DNA of 64,000 nt, taken from contig JADGDD010000001.1 in assembly GCA_016745075.1 (NCBI GenBank), positions 1,365,125 to 1,429,124 of the forward strand. Reading direction: 5' to 3'. Source of the stretch: Planctomycetota bacterium. GTDB taxonomy: Bacteria; Planctomycetota; UBA11346. The notes under the pieces are model-generated. The model ran no database searches. It was not told the origin of the DNA and saw nothing but the letters and a program-made list of their open reading frames with translations. Within the stretch, counting starts at the first letter, position 1. Each line of letters opens with the position of its first letter. Below are positions 52,676 to 61,570 of the stretch, one piece after another. A program made the translations under genes and the position numbers.

Positions 52676-52709
52676 ATCAATGAACTAATGATTTTCTTAG
52701 GATTCGTTG

Positions 52710-53624
52710 CTACATCAACAGCACCGGATGCTTCTTCTTAAGCACCTTCTTTTGTGCTTCCTTACTCACATGAGTATAGATCTGTGTGGTAACAATTGAT
52801 TCATGTCCAAGAAGCTCTTGTATAGACCTGATATCTACATTCTCCGACACAAGCATGGTCGCAACAGTATGACGAATCATATGTGGCGTTACGTGAATAC
52901 CCACACATGCTTCTATTGCCATTTTCCTTAAAACACTCCTCACGGACTGGTCAGATATTCGATTCCCTATTTTATTTAAAAACAGAGCCTCTGTAGAATC
53001 TGAGGATAAGGCAATTACGTTCCGAAGCATTACAACTACATCATTGCCTATAAGAGGGACGATTCGCTCTTTGTTTCCTTTGCCCCAAATACGTACCTCT
53101 AATGACTCAAGATTAATGTCACATACATTTAACGCAACAAGCTCTGAGACACGGACACCCGTCACAAATAAAAGCTCTATCATTGCTGCATTTCTAAAAA
53201 CGCTATATTCATCAGTTGATGTAAACAGCCCTTGATAAAGACTCCTTGCATACCTCACAAAACACTTGATTTCTCTTTTGCTCAAACACCGAGGAAGCTG
53301 TTTAGGGGGTGTCAATTTTATACGCATTTTATGAAACGGGTTTACATCAATATCATCCTCAAATTCCAAAAACGAGAAGAAAGATTTTATAACAGTTACT
53401 TTCCGCCGTACTGTTCTTGGCTCATACTCGCTCTGAAGACCTTTCAACCATTCTCGCAAAAAGTCTCTGCCCACACGTTTCACGCTACGTATTCGTTTCT
53501 CTTTGCTGAAGAGTAGAAACTGACTGAGGTCGATTTTATATGCACGAAGAGAACTCTTCCCCAGTCCCCTTTCTACTTCACAGTGGGCCTCAAAACGCTC
53601 AGCAGCTCGAATTAGTGACATCAT
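52710..53624 (-). CDS. Tyrosine recombinase, XerC/XerD-like (island integrase)
   Basis: The start at 53624 follows AAAGGAG by 6 nt, giving 304 residues, the size of Xer recombinases. The N-terminal core-binding (SAM-like) domain is about 5-95 (LRAYKIDLSQFLLFS, RRKVTVIKSFFSFLE). The catalytic domain has Arg I in FVTGVRVSEL, the Lys strand VRIWGKGNKERIVPL, HxxR in TPHMIRHTVATML, the His of LLGHESI and the nucleophile in TTQIYTHVS. All catalytic residues are present, so it should be active. It is codirectional with the flavoprotein gene 49 bp downstream and lies inside the IS3-flanked island. Confidence 0.92.
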   Translation of the reverse strand: MMSLIRAAERFEAHCEVERGLGKSSLRAYKIDLSQFLLFSKEKRIRSVKRVGRDFLREWLKGLQSEYEPRTVRRKVTVIKSFFSFLEFEDDIDVNPFHKMRIKLTPPKQLPRCLSKREIKCFVRYARSLYQGLFTSTDEYSVFRNAAMIELLFVTGVRVSELVALNVCDINLESLEVRIWGKGNKERIVPLIGNDVVVMLRNVIALSSDSTEALFLNKIGNRISDQSVRSVLRKMAIEACVGIHVTPHMIRHTVATMLVSENVDIRSIQELLGHESIVTTQIYTHVSKEAQKKVLKKKHPVLLM

Positions 53625-53689
53625 GGTCATCTCCTTTAGGGTAAGGAAATGACCGTGATAAACTTTACTTGTATGCAACTACCACACTT

Positions 53690-53813
53690 TAGACAACGAG
53701 CCTGCTTCATGCCAAAGTGGTGTCTGGCTACTAAGTATGGTGAAGACGGAGAGGTTCAACAGTTCCACTCTAATGGCAACTATTTGAAACTCGGTAACTT
53801 TACTTTTGCGCGT
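53690..53813 (-). mobile_element. Decayed IS3-family OrfA remnant, right flank of island
   Basis: On the minus strand TRKSKVTEFQIVAI (start ATG apparently mutated to ACG at 53813) corresponds to RKGKFTESQVVAI of the left remnant. After frame changes RHHFGMKQAR and LKCG correspond to the HTH end (C-HTYGMRQGTFYKW). At DNA level 44 of 52 positions are identical to the left copy across 53772-53823 versus 50335-50386. Both remnants point the same way. It ends 52 bp short of the response regulator stop. Confidence 0.65.
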
Positions 53814-53864
53814 GCGCGTAGATCCCCTAGCCCGACGAGGTCAAACAAGGGAAAACCTCTACTC

Positions 53865-54302
53865 TTATTTTTTATTCGCAGGATTGAGCGCACCTGGTTC
53901 GTCATATTCCAGTACAGTCTTGATACGATTGACCAATATTTCTTCGGTTACTGGCTTTACGAGGAAGGCATCTGCGCCTGAGCGCATAGCTGCCTGCACC
54001 GTTCCTGGCTCTGAGGTTCCGGTCAACATAATTAAACGCATATCGTTAAATTCTTTTTCTGTGCGCACTGCTCGAATAAAAGCAAGACCAGAATAGGGTT
54101 CCATAATTTGGTCAACAACAACCACATCAACCGTTTCTTCTGCGACAAGCTGTAAGGCTTCTACCGTAGAAGCCGCTTCCAGTGCTTCAAAACCACCGGC
54201 ACGGACAAGGGCTGCAACCAAAGTTCGACTCACCGTTTCATCATCAAGTACCAATACACGCAATGGGCCTTCTTCACCTGCTGATTCAACTTCTTCGCTC
54301 AT
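53865..54302 (-). CDS. Receiver-only response regulator (CheY-like)
   Basis: A 145-residue protein with a single receiver domain: LVLDDE gives the acidic pair, VVVDQIMEP the phospho-accepting Asp, IMLTGTSE the conserved Thr and FLVKPVT the conserved Lys. There is no output domain. It starts with an acidic tail (MSEEVESAGEEG) and lacks an obvious ribosome site. No histidine kinase gene is adjacent. It may serve the hemerythrin chemoreceptor pathway or an orphan kinase. Confidence 0.92.
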   Translation of the reverse strand: MSEEVESAGEEGPLRVLVLDDETVSRTLVAALVRAGGFEALEAASTVEALQLVAEETVDVVVVDQIMEPYSGLAFIRAVRTEKEFNDMRLIMLTGTSEPGTVQAAMRSGADAFLVKPVTEEILVNRIKTVLEYDEPGALNPANKK

Positions 54303-54387
54303 AGTAAGGAAGTATACCTTCCAGATATTCTTATAGCAATTGCTTTCTCAACATTGCGCAGGAATCATTTTACCTCTATACTCTCAC

Positions 54388-54957
54388 ATGATCCGAGATG
54401 CTGCTCTTTCATTGCGCGTAGCCATTGCCATGACCGCAATACTCCTAGCCGCAACGGTTCCGCTCCACTTTATGAATCCTGGTTCATTATTGCGCTTAGA
54501 ACCACATCTTGATGCCAGCCCACATCGCCGTGGTCAGGAAATTGCTTGCTCCTATCACCCCAAAAAACAACGACTGAAACTGATTATTGTTCTTGCCGAA
54601 GCATTTCCAGAAATTCATAGGGCCAATATGCCACAGTTTCAAGATAAACCAGAGGAAGCACCGTTACGCAATATAACCGGAGTAGTAACCTTGCTTCGTC
54701 ATGGCGAAAAAATTGGCCGCTGCACCTATGCCAATGTCTTTAACCACGCACAGTCTGCCGCTGCTCGCCAAATTGCCATTATTGATAACCGGATAAAATT
54801 TGAGAGTAGACCTTCACCACAATCACTCGATCGAACAGATCTTATCATAGAGTTTTTTCTTGACGGAAAACGTATTTTTCATGTTACCGGACGCATCAAG
54901 CAAAAAGACAAGCACTTACACAATGTTCAAGAGATTGCTAAACAAGAAGACGTCTAA
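54388..54957 (+). CDS. Small exported or membrane-anchored protein of unknown function
   Basis: A 189-residue protein from ATG 54388 (TTG 54340 is an in-frame alternative) with an N-terminal hydrophobic helix (LRVAIAMTAILLAATVPLHFM). The rest is a soluble beta-rich domain (KLIIVLAEAFPEIH, GVVTLLRHGEKIGRC, LIIEFFLDGKRIFHVTG). No family is recognised. It is divergent from the response regulator and convergent with purN (3 bp between stops). Confidence 0.65.
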   Translation: MIRDAALSLRVAIAMTAILLAATVPLHFMNPGSLLRLEPHLDASPHRRGQEIACSYHPKKQRLKLIIVLAEAFPEIHRANMPQFQDKPEEAPLRNITGVVTLLRHGEKIGRCTYANVFNHAQSAAARQIAIIDNRIKFESRPSPQSLDRTDLIIEFFLDGKRIFHVTGRIKQKDKHLHNVQEIAKQEDV

Positions 54958-54960
54958 CCA

Positions 54961-55521
54961 TTACCACAAAGAAGCTAAAGCACGCGGATATAAAGCACGT
55001 TCAGCAGCTTGCACACGCGCTTGTACGTCTTCTGCACTATCTGTTGGGTAGACTGGCACCGTGTCTTGAGCAATAATGGGGCCTGTATCGTAAGCACCAT
55101 CTACAAAGTGTACGGTGCAGCCACTTTCACGTTCACCAGCGGCAACAACGGCTTCATGTACATGATGACCATACATGCCTTTGCCGCCATAGGCAGGCAA
55201 AAGCCCAGGATGAATATTTACGGTCTTGCCTGTAAAATCTGCTGGCGGATTCCAAAAGCGCATATAGCCACACATGATAACCCACTCTACATCATGTTCA
55301 CACAGTGCTTGGGTAACGTCTTCTGCTGATTTCTGTACACAATGCGCATGACCTCGATTTTTTGCTATGGTTAGCCCATAAGCATCTGCACGAGAGGAAA
55401 TAACCACTGCAATATCTGCAGATAAAACCCCTGCATCTATCTGAGCTGCAATATTATCATAGGTCGAACCGCCACCAGATAATAAAATGCCTAAACGAGG
55501 GCCTTTGCTTTCTGTGCTCAC
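54961..55521 (-). CDS. purN: Phosphoribosylglycinamide formyltransferase
   Basis: A 186-residue enzyme of purine synthesis that formylates GAR with 10-formyl-THF. It shows the N-terminal LLSGGGSTYDNI phosphate-binding loop, VIMCGYMRFW, then NIHPGLLPAYGGKGMYG with the catalytic Asn-His pair and VHFVDGAYDTGPIIAQ with the catalytic Asp. It is the last gene in a tight minus-strand run (45 bp after the amidase). Confidence 0.93.
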   Translation of the reverse strand: MSTESKGPRLGILLSGGGSTYDNIAAQIDAGVLSADIAVVISSRADAYGLTIAKNRGHAHCVQKSAEDVTQALCEHDVEWVIMCGYMRFWNPPADFTGKTVNIHPGLLPAYGGKGMYGHHVHEAVVAAGERESGCTVHFVDGAYDTGPIIAQDTVPVYPTDSAEDVQARVQAAERALYPRALASLW

Positions 55522-55566
55522 GGAAAATCCTTTTTCTGAGATGGTCCCTGTATTACTACCACCACT

Positions 55567-56337
55567 TTAACGTTTGCGATAATCATCTATCCATGCTTTT
55601 AAACGTTCGCCTGGACACACCGTTGTCACAAAATCATCATGTCCATACACACGGGTATTTTCGATGCCGTAGCGTTGTTGTAAGTCTGTCAGCAGAGCCC
55701 GCAAACCACGCATTTGGGCAGCACCCGGCAATTGCTTGTCAAAGTCGCCAATGAGCGACACACCAATATTAGCAATATTATTAGCGCCACGTGCATGGGC
55801 ACCTTGCACTGTTAATGGGCGGCCTTCATATACACGACCATCACTACCGATCAAGAAATGATAACCAATATCTGCCCAGTTATTATTTTTTTGATGATGC
55901 CTTTGAATCCGGCGTACAATTTCTTTATCACCCCAACTCTGTCCTTTACTCATTTCATCGTCGGTATGATGAATAGTGATACGAGTAATGAGAGACATAG
56001 GGTCAAAATTTGCTTTAGAAGGTTGAGCTCCCCACTGTGCGCGGGTTACCAAACGATAAATATATTCTTCTTGTTGTTTCTCGGGCTTTGCCACCACCTC
56101 TGGTAACGTAGAAATACCGGGTAAGTACAAACGCTGGCCTGCACGTAAAACATGAGAGTCCAAATCGTTATAGCGAATAATATCTGAAACTGACAAGCCA
56201 GACTTACGCCCCACATCAGAGAGAGATTCGCCCGCATTCACGGTATAAGCCAACGAGACATCTTGACGCGTATCACTACCACAACCAACGAGCAGCAACA
56301 ACACTGCCCCACTTATTATACTCATACATAAACGCAT
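55567..56337 (-). CDS. LysM-containing N-acetylmuramoyl-L-alanine amidase lipoprotein
   Basis: A 256-residue lipoprotein: signal peptide with lipobox LVGC (Cys near residue 19), a LysM domain (about 30-75, YTVNAGESLSDVGRKSGLSVSDIIRYN), then an Amidase_2/PGRP domain (about 95-250). Zinc and catalytic residues are visible in ITIHHTDD, WADIGYHFLIGSDGRVYEGRP and YGHDDFVTTVCPGERL. It cuts the lactyl-Ala bond of peptidoglycan in the periplasm and acts in cell wall turnover. Confidence 0.92.
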   Translation of the reverse strand: MRLCMSIISGAVLLLLVGCGSDTRQDVSLAYTVNAGESLSDVGRKSGLSVSDIIRYNDLDSHVLRAGQRLYLPGISTLPEVVAKPEKQQEEYIYRLVTRAQWGAQPSKANFDPMSLITRITIHHTDDEMSKGQSWGDKEIVRRIQRHHQKNNNWADIGYHFLIGSDGRVYEGRPLTVQGAHARGANNIANIGVSLIGDFDKQLPGAAQMRGLRALLTDLQQRYGIENTRVYGHDDFVTTVCPGERLKAWIDDYRKR

Positions 56338-56370
56338 GCGTTCTCCTATTTATCGGCTATCACACCGTTT

Positions 56371-57270
56371 TTATTTAAGGATGTCTGTAACATTTTTATC
56401 CCAGATTTTTTCTGCTGGTATCTCACACGATGTCCATGTCACTTTTTTGCCAAGCCCTGGAGCATCACTTATGTAGATGGATTCAGCTTCTAGTTCTTCA
56501 CGCGTAACCTTTTTCCACCAGACTTTTTTCTTTGGCATCCAGCGATAACGACGACCACGCCAATGCTGGTTAGCATCATAGGGTGCTTTAGTGATCGCTA
56601 TTAAAAACTGAGGCTGGCTCCGTTTATCCAATAATTCAGCAAGGTAGGGGCGACCATCAACCCCTTCTTTACTGAGTAGGTACGCTACCGCATGAATATC
56701 ACCTTCAGTACGATGCATTGCGTAGAAAAAACCGTGCTCATAAGATAGGAGGCTTAATTTTGCGCTATCATGACCATGATGTAGCCAATTCACTTGTCGA
56801 GACGAACACAGCCACACTGCTTTTTTAACAGCATCAGGATAACGCTGAGCCATCATATTATAATCAAATTCAGCGTTATGAGCGATAATAATATCTGCCC
56901 AATCTAAGGCTTTGTTGATAGCTTCATCATCAAACTGTTCACCAATCAAGGCATCTCTGGTTAAGCCCGTTATCGCTTGCGCAATATCAGATAGTTCTTT
57001 ACTTGGCTCTTGTAGCCAATTTGCGGTTTTTAAATATTTTACATATGAACCTGCTGTAGTTGCCTGAAATGCTGCTACACCAATTTCAACCATTTCATCT
57101 GTCTCAAAATCAAGTCCAGTTGTTTCTGTATCTAAGACTAGGATATTGAGGAGTTCTTCATTTGCTGCTGGTGCCGCACAAGGTAGAAATGCTGCAATAT
57201 TATCCAACAAGGTTAAGGTGACGGTTTTTCCATCGGGAGAAACACCGTGTTTAAATGGGGTTGCGCTCAT
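56371..57270 (-). CDS. DEDDh 3'-5' exonuclease (DnaQ-like)
   Basis: A 299-residue protein. The exonuclease domain (about 40-205) has ExoI LDTETTGLDF, ExoII HNAEFDYN and ExoIII H(R)TEGDIHAVAYLL, a complete DEDDh site. A C-terminal extension of about 90 residues contains basic and aromatic clusters (HWRGRRYRWMPKKKVWWKKV), probably for nucleic acid binding. It may act in DNA repair or RNA maturation. It lies 21 bp downstream of the giant kinase gene. Confidence 0.9.
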   Translation of the reverse strand: MSATPFKHGVSPDGKTVTLTLLDNIAAFLPCAAPAANEELLNILVLDTETTGLDFETDEMVEIGVAAFQATTAGSYVKYLKTANWLQEPSKELSDIAQAITGLTRDALIGEQFDDEAINKALDWADIIIAHNAEFDYNMMAQRYPDAVKKAVWLCSSRQVNWLHHGHDSAKLSLLSYEHGFFYAMHRTEGDIHAVAYLLSKEGVDGRPYLAELLDKRSQPQFLIAITKAPYDANQHWRGRRYRWMPKKKVWWKKVTREELEAESIYISDAPGLGKKVTWTSCEIPAEKIWDKNVTDILK

Positions 57271-57291
57271 TCCGTTTTCGTCCTTCGTTTC

Positions 57292-60200
57292 TTAGTCCGC
57301 AGAAATATGCCATGCAGATAACATATTATCTGTACCGTAAACAATAACGGATTGTTCACCGTTTGCTGATGTATAGACAACTGCTGGTTCTGAAATACCT
57401 GCCGTATGCTGCATCCTGCGAATCACCTCACCAGTTTTTTTATCGTACATCCACACACGGCCTGCTGGCTCCGAAAGAACAATGAAGTCTCCGCATATTT
57501 GCGGAGGATAGGCCAATTCCCACGTTTCGTCTAAGAGTTGAGACCACAAGCTCTTCACCACATAGGCATCAACACCATCAACGATACCTTCAGCGTGTTT
57601 CCAGAACTGTAAAGAGCCGTCTCGAAGCAGCGCTGTCATATAGATGCCATCATAAACTGGCTGCTGACGATACAATTCTGGCAACGTTAAAGCTGTTGCG
57701 ATAGTAAAGCTTCCATCTTCCCAAAAGTGTACTTGCTCTATGCCGTCTGCTGTAGGAACCAAAAGTACATCAGGTGTCACCCAATGTACGGCTCCTAAGC
57801 GCGGTTCTTTGAAGGAACGCAGACTACGGTATTCACCATTTTCTTCGTAAATAAGGATGCCCACATCAGTGACCACACACACACGACCATTACGAACAAA
57901 TATGGATGGAACCAGAATCGTTGTCGGGATAGTATGTTGTTCAATCACTTGCCCATCAGCTAAAAACTGAACGATGTCATTATTCACCTGAGCAAGCACC
58001 ACAACCATACCTGCTACGTCATTTTTATAAGTATACGGGTATCTCTTAGCACTGTGAACTGGCAAGGAACCTTGATAAATACGCTCACATTGATCAGTCT
58101 CACGAACCCATTCCCACACAGAACCATCTACTGCTGCTAACAAGACACCATCAGTTGTCCACGCATACCATTTATTCCATAAGTAACTACCACCCGCACC
58201 GCCTGTCTCTTTGGAAATCAACGCTTCACGAGACTGAGAAAGGAGTACAGCTCCAGAATCCATATTTCGTATTTCACAGCGCTCCGCATTATAACGTAAC
58301 ATGATGTCTTGCACTGCTCCGGTACTCATGTGATGCGTATCAAATATACGCCAGCCCGCTTCCTGTGATGACGCTGCTGCAATATGCTCCCAGCGTTTCC
58401 CTGGCTGTAGAACCACCTGTATCTCAGCAGGAGGTGTTGGATAGCCCTCTCGATCAATATCAATAAACGCACGATAGCCATCATCCATATCTTTATGAAC
58501 CGCAATCTCGTGTGTTACAGAAATAAAACCGGGTTTTGTCACTTCAAGAATAGTTAGTTCACCAATAAGACAGCAGGCTGCTACTGGCTGATCCTGTACG
58601 ACGACACCGTTAATGATCAGAACCGCATCTGTAACTCGAGCACCATTATCATCCACAATCACAAGCTCAATTGGACGCGGCAGTCCATGCACAGCCACAC
58701 CACAGCGTGGGTATGTTTGTATAAATTGCCGAGTTTCATCTATTGCTGCTTGTATCTGTCCTTGCTCATACACATCAAGAACCTTCTGACGAGCCTCTTC
58801 CATGCGGTCTATTTGTGCCGAAACTTTCGTCAAAATATCTACGATATCTTTTCTCTCAGAGACCGGCAATCGAGACGATTGTTCTTGAAGCTGCAAGAGT
58901 TTCTCACGAACATCATAAAGCGATGCATTTGTGCTTTTCTGAAGATGTGCCCCTTCTTGTACCAGACGGTGGCCTTCTGCAGTACTACGAAACAGTTCTT
59001 GTTTGTACACATAAACATCACGTAAATTTCGTGCAGCTTCACCTGCTTCTACCCGATAACTAAAGGCGAAAATCTGTTGGTACCATGGGAAAGGATTGCC
59101 CCAACGCACTTCAAATGCCGCAAGTTCGCCAATACGCTCTGCCTGCTGGTCTATTTCAATAATACGATAGTATTCTTGGTCCGCATACCAGTTATGGGCC
59201 AACGGCACACATTTCCACAGTGCTGCTGCCAATACCGGAACCAACACCAATGTCCCAGCAAAAACACGGCGACGATACGAACGGCGTACCTGCCCTTGCG
59301 CTTCTTGAATCCGAGCAAGCACTCGTTCTCGTTCATGCAAGTTTTCGATATCTACAACAACTTTTTTCCAGCTCTGTATCGCCTTTTTGTATTTTCCCGT
59401 ATCATAAAATTGATTACCAACGTTCACTGCGCTAATAACTTCAGATTGTCGTTTATTCGATTCTTGAATCTTTCCACGCACGCGAACATCATTCGATACT
59501 TTTTGTACCGGACTTTCTTGCAGACGGCTCGATGACATCTTCTGTCGTTTTCGTTTTGCCACTTTTGCTAAACGTGAGGAACCAGCTCGAACATCAGCGC
59601 TACTCGGTTCTTCTCTTATTCCGCGTGACGCGTGCGTACCTGAAGACGGAACGGCTTGTATTGAAGTAGAGCCACTTCTATCGCTTAGCATATCCACGTC
59701 TGTCGCTGCTACAGCAGTACTGTGTTCATGATCTTTTATCTCTGAAATACGGCGAGCAATTTGAGAACTCTTTTCTTCTTGAAGAGCCTGATGTTGCAAG
59801 GCTGCACGTTCTGAATCACTGCGTGTACGTGGCGCAACCACCGCCTCTGGTGCCATGCCTGGAGCAAGTTGCTGCGGGCCATTTTGTGCAGTTTGGGCAC
59901 CGGAGGTTGCTGGTGCTGCAACGGGCGCAGAAGCTTGAAATGATGCTGGTGGCAGTGGAGCGTCTTCTGGAGTAATGGCTAAAGCCGGCATAATAGATGA
60001 ACCTGGTCGTTGCCGCTCTTTAGGCCGACCTGTTAATTCTTCTATGATACTTGCTGCTTCTAGAAGCACCGCGTCCCAATTAGCAAAGCGACTATCTGGT
60101 TTCTTTTCCATTAGGCGATAAATAAAACTATTTACGCGTGGATGTACACTTGGAACTTTTTCGGACACAAACGGCACAGGGTCGCTCTTATGTTTCAGCA

Positions 60201-61566
60201 TAATCGCAAAGGGTGATTCTGCATCATATGGCAAACGTCCGGTTAATGCAACATAACATGTACAGCCTAAAGAATACATATCTGAACGTGCATCTAATTT
60301 TAAACCGTCGCACTGTTCTGGGCTCATAAAAGCAGGTGTACCAACGCGTATTTTTGCATTGGTACGAGTAATAGAGGCTGTGTCTTTGGCCAAGCCAAAG
60401 TCTGTCACTTTGCAAATAGGCCCTTCTTGGATCATTAAATTATCAGGCTTAATATCTCTATGAATGACACCTTTTTCTGCGGCAGCATATAGCCCCATAG
60501 CAGACTGTTCCAAAATTTGCATGGTATCTACATCATTCACACGTTTTTTTCTATACAATAGTTCCGCGAGATCTTCTCCATCCACGAATTCCATTGTCAT
60601 ATAAAAAACCCCGGTTGCGGGGTCTTCTCCAAAATCATAGACCTGCAAAATATTTGGGTGATTTATTCGAGCAAGGCTTTTTGCTTCTTGTTTAAAACGA
60701 TGCAAGAAATTGGTTTGGCCAAGCAATTCCGCTGGTAGTATTTTTACGGCAACTTCTCTGTCTAAACTTAATTGACGAGCATGATACACACTACCCATAC
60801 CCCCTTCGCCCAATTTACGATCAACAACACAACCGCCTATTGTTCGACCAATAATACCTTGGTCGGCATCCTCTTCCAGTTCGTCAAACAAGTCTTCATC
60901 AACATTATCAACCAAGACACCAGTCTGCGCATGAAAAACAGTATTACATTGGATACATTCAACTTCTTCAACGTAGCTAGAAACATGACAAGTAGTGCCA
61001 CAGAGAGGACAAATTGCCTCGCTTTTCTGACGGAGCGATTGTTCTTCATCTTGTTCTTGGGGAGCAACAGAAGAAACTTCCGAAGGCGCTATATAAGCAT
61101 CAGTAAAGACATCTGGAAACACACCTCCAAAACCCTCTTCTGTTCCGCTATCCGTACCAGCCTCTATATTGCTAAAGAATAAATCATCTGATTCCTCTGG
61201 GCGTGTAACCGGAGCCACTGGTGGATCAAAACGAGCAATGGGCGGCTGTGCTTCAGGCTGAGACTCAGATTGCGGCATAATTGGTAAATCGGTAGAGAGT
61301 GCTCGTACTGGGTTCTCACCAGATCCACCCACGCGAGCCGTTCCTGGCATGTATTCTTCACTACTTTTGCGTCTATAGTCATTGAGGTCCAACGGCAAAG
61401 GTGGTAAATCTTTTGACAAAGGCTTCTCTACCGCAGATGTTATGGGAGCAGCTGGGGCATCTGCATTGATATTCCACAAATGCGCACAATTGCGGCAAGT
61501 CGCCCAACCATTTGGATCAACTACGGGCATATCTACCGTCGAACAGTTTGGGCAAATATGTGACAT
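57292..61566 (-). CDS. Giant Ser/Thr protein kinase with zinc ribbons, membrane anchor and propeller-like sensor
   Basis: A 1424-residue PknB-type kinase. The N-terminus is a zinc ribbon (CPNCSTVDMPVVDPNGWATCRNC), and a second ribbon (CPLCGTTC...CIQC) lies near 185-210. The kinase domain (about 232-505) has GEGGMGSVYHA, VAVKIL, HRDIKPDNL, DFGLAKD and GTPAFMSPEQ, all residues needed for activity. A Pro/Ala-rich linker leads to a single helix at about 760-782. The outside part has a coiled-coil region, a PEGA-like sandwich (about 959-1042) and a propeller-like C-terminus with repeated W...VLLAA/VWMYDKKTGEVI strands. It is 4 nt downstream of a second kinase gene. Confidence 0.92.
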   Translation of the reverse strand: MSHICPNCSTVDMPVVDPNGWATCRNCAHLWNINADAPAAPITSAVEKPLSKDLPPLPLDLNDYRRKSSEEYMPGTARVGGSGENPVRALSTDLPIMPQSESQPEAQPPIARFDPPVAPVTRPEESDDLFFSNIEAGTDSGTEEGFGGVFPDVFTDAYIAPSEVSSVAPQEQDEEQSLRQKSEAICPLCGTTCHVSSYVEEVECIQCNTVFHAQTGVLVDNVDEDLFDELEEDADQGIIGRTIGGCVVDRKLGEGGMGSVYHARQLSLDREVAVKILPAELLGQTNFLHRFKQEAKSLARINHPNILQVYDFGEDPATGVFYMTMEFVDGEDLAELLYRKKRVNDVDTMQILEQSAMGLYAAAEKGVIHRDIKPDNLMIQEGPICKVTDFGLAKDTASITRTNAKIRVGTPAFMSPEQCDGLKLDARSDMYSLGCTCYVALTGRLPYDAESPFAIMLKHKSDPVPFVSEKVPSVHPRVNSFIYRLMEKKPDSRFANWDAVLLEAASIIEELTGRPKERQRPGSSIMPALAITPEDAPLPPASFQASAPVAAPATSGAQTAQNGPQQLAPGMAPEAVVAPRTRSDSERAALQHQALQEEKSSQIARRISEIKDHEHSTAVAATDVDMLSDRSGSTSIQAVPSSGTHASRGIREEPSSADVRAGSSRLAKVAKRKRQKMSSSRLQESPVQKVSNDVRVRGKIQESNKRQSEVISAVNVGNQFYDTGKYKKAIQSWKKVVVDIENLHERERVLARIQEAQGQVRRSYRRRVFAGTLVLVPVLAAALWKCVPLAHNWYADQEYYRIIEIDQQAERIGELAAFEVRWGNPFPWYQQIFAFSYRVEAGEAARNLRDVYVYKQELFRSTAEGHRLVQEGAHLQKSTNASLYDVREKLLQLQEQSSRLPVSERKDIVDILTKVSAQIDRMEEARQKVLDVYEQGQIQAAIDETRQFIQTYPRCGVAVHGLPRPIELVIVDDNGARVTDAVLIINGVVVQDQPVAACCLIGELTILEVTKPGFISVTHEIAVHKDMDDGYRAFIDIDREGYPTPPAEIQVVLQPGKRWEHIAAASSQEAGWRIFDTHHMSTGAVQDIMLRYNAERCEIRNMDSGAVLLSQSREALISKETGGAGGSYLWNKWYAWTTDGVLLAAVDGSVWEWVRETDQCERIYQGSLPVHSAKRYPYTYKNDVAGMVVVLAQVNNDIVQFLADGQVIEQHTIPTTILVPSIFVRNGRVCVVTDVGILIYEENGEYRSLRSFKEPRLGAVHWVTPDVLLVPTADGIEQVHFWEDGSFTIATALTLPELYRQQPVYDGIYMTALLRDGSLQFWKHAEGIVDGVDAYVVKSLWSQLLDETWELAYPPQICGDFIVLSEPAGRVWMYDKKTGEVIRRMQHTAGISEPAVVYTSANGEQSVIVYGTDNMLSAWHISAD

Positions 61567-61570
61567 AGCC

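Noticed and set aside
50020..53813. Integron or gene-cassette array
   Set aside because: The recombinase is of ordinary Xer length without the extra integron-integrase helix that I could recognise, and there are no attC-like sites between genes.
50335..53849. Imperfect direct repeats (50335-50411 and 53772-53849) as attL/attR of the recombinase island
   Set aside because: Translated on the minus strand both repeats read as the start of IS3-family OrfA (RKGKFTESQVVAI and RKSKVTEFQIVAI), followed by HTH remnants. They are transposase relics rather than attachment sites.
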